This document shows, in pieces, positions 5,709 to 6,410 of a stretch of DNA of 6,410 nucleotides (positions are counted from its first letter, which is position 1; every line of letters begins with the position of its first letter). This DNA comes from Gracilimonas sp031580945. GTDB taxonomy: Bacteria > Bacteroidota > Rhodothermia > Balneolales > Balneolaceae. The translations under genes were made by a program, and so were the position numbers. Under the pieces are notes generated by a model. The model ran no database searches and was not told the DNA's origin. It was given only the letters and a program-made list of their open reading frames with translations. The stretch lies in the NCBI GenBank assembly GCA_031580945.1, contig JAVLBT010000166.1, positions 1 through 6,410 of the forward strand, written 5' to 3'.

Positions 5709-6410
5709 CTATTCAAACCTTAATGATTCTATGGGATCTGACTTTGCCGCGCGATAGGCCGGAATGAATCCAAATAATACTCCGACAATCGTACAAATCG
5801 TAAATGCCACGATTACTACACTTACATTCATAACAGCTACAAAAGCCTGATTGATCAAAAAGGTCAATCCACCGGCCAGAGCTACCCCAAATATTCCCCC
5901 AAGTACACAGATTGCGATTGATTCTAATAAAAACTGTGTCAAAATTTCCCAGGATTTTGCACCTACAGCTTTCCGGATTCCAATTTCTTTGGTACGTTCG
6001 CGTACTGAGACAAACATTATATTCATCACTCCTATACCTCCGATCAGTAAAGAGAGGCCGCTAAGTAAAAAACCAACCGTATAAATACCGGCTTTCATCC
6101 CTTCTAACTGTTGTTTAAATGCCTGTGGTTTATTTAAGGCGAAATCATTGTCCTCCGTTGCGTCCAGGTTTCGAATTCTACGCATAATGCCTTCAATCTC
6201 GTATTCCCCTTCACGCAAAGTCGGCTGGTCCGGAAATTGGACCCCAATTTGTATTCTTCCATTTCGAAGTCCAAAAATATGTTCATAGGCTGAAACTGGG
6301 ATGATCACCCGGTTATCTGTATCCTCAAGGCCCAGAAATTTCCCTTGCTTTTCAAGTACTCCTATCACGGTTAAACGTTGTCCGCCAATACGAATTCGTT
6401 TGCCAATGGG
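5709..6410 (-). CDS. ABC transporter permease, MacB/FtsX family (5' end outside window)
   Basis: The reading frame is open to the window edge, giving 233 C-terminal residues that begin PIGKRIRIGGQRLTVIGVLE. These align with PIGKQIRFDGKPYTVIGVLK of the next permease, so the GTG at 6366-6368 is an internal valine and not a start. About 175 N-terminal residues, including helix 1 and the first half of the periplasmic domain, are missing. Visible are the end of the periplasmic domain, helix 2 (about 108-136 of the visible part) with GGIGVMNIMFVSVRERTKEI, helix 3 (about 155-188), helix 4 (about 196-220) and the C-terminus PAYRAAKSDPIESLRFE. The protein is a diverged paralogue of its neighbour, strongest in the helix 2-3 region and weak in the periplasmic part. 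The two are consecutive in one transcript and could form a heterodimer. Confidence 0.94.
   Translation of the reverse strand, partial: PIGKRIRIGGQRLTVIGVLEKQGKFLGLEDTDNRVIIPVSAYEHIFGLRNGRIQIGVQFPDQPTLREGEYEIEGIMRRIRNLDATEDNDFALNKPQAFKQQLEGMKAGIYTVGFLLSGLSLLIGGIGVMNIMFVSVRERTKEIGIRKAVGAKSWEILTQFLLESIAICVLGGIFGVALAGGLTFLINQAFVAVMNVSVVIVAFTICTIVGVLFGFIPAYRAAKSDPIESLRFE

Noticed and set aside
6366..6368. GTG as the start of the right-hand permease
   Set aside because: The frame stays open to the window edge, and the upstream residues PIGKRIRIGGQRLT continue the conserved permease alignment, so the codon is internal.
1..6410. CRISPR array, tRNA, rRNA, insertion sequence or attachment site
   Set aside because: Apart from the short dyads and paralogous permease motifs listed, I saw no regularly spaced repeats, cloverleaf-like stretches, transposase motifs or terminal repeats; the window is almost fully coding.

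Overview
The window is a moderately AT-rich stretch of bacterial DNA in which every credible gene lies on the minus strand, so transcription runs from right to left. Protein style (FtsX/MacB-like permeases separate from their ATPase, a MacA-like adaptor, a TolC-like outer membrane protein, few clear Shine-Dalgarno sites) suggests a Gram-negative of the Bacteroidota/Balneolota/Rhodothermota group. That placement is an inference from general resemblance.

In transcription order the layout is: (1) the C-terminal 233 residues of a MacB/FtsX-type permease, cut by the right edge; (2) a complete second permease of the same family, starting 2 bp after the first stops; (3) a 68-bp gap with a hairpin; (4) three small membrane-protein genes: a DUF883/YqjD-like protein, a two-helix YqjE/holin-superfamily-III-like protein with a TTG start, and a second YqjD-like protein whose start overlaps its neighbour by 14 nt; (5) a 123-bp gap with two hairpins and a short palindrome, the best place for a promoter or operator; (6) a TolC-family outer membrane factor, a periplasmic adaptor and the N-terminal two thirds of a LolD/MacB-type ATPase, spaced 24 and 4 bp apart.

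Together the permeases, adaptor, outer membrane factor and ATPase are the parts of a split MacAB-TolC-type tripartite ABC exporter. The ATPase would drive the permeases mechanically, and the adaptor would link them to the TolC-like channel. The substrate cannot be read from sequence. The unusual point is the YqjD/YqjE-like envelope cassette placed between the permease genes and the rest of the exporter.

The left edge is not ordinary sequence. The ATPase appears to stop just after its LSGGQ signature, but bases 3-32 of the plus strand encode the missing continuation of that same signature (GGQRQRVAIA) in the opposite orientation. The end of the window is therefore a fold-back of the gene on itself, most likely an amplification or assembly chimera, and the apparent stop codon should not be taken as a natural truncation. 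Apart from that edge and the cassette placement, this is a fairly conventional exporter region.
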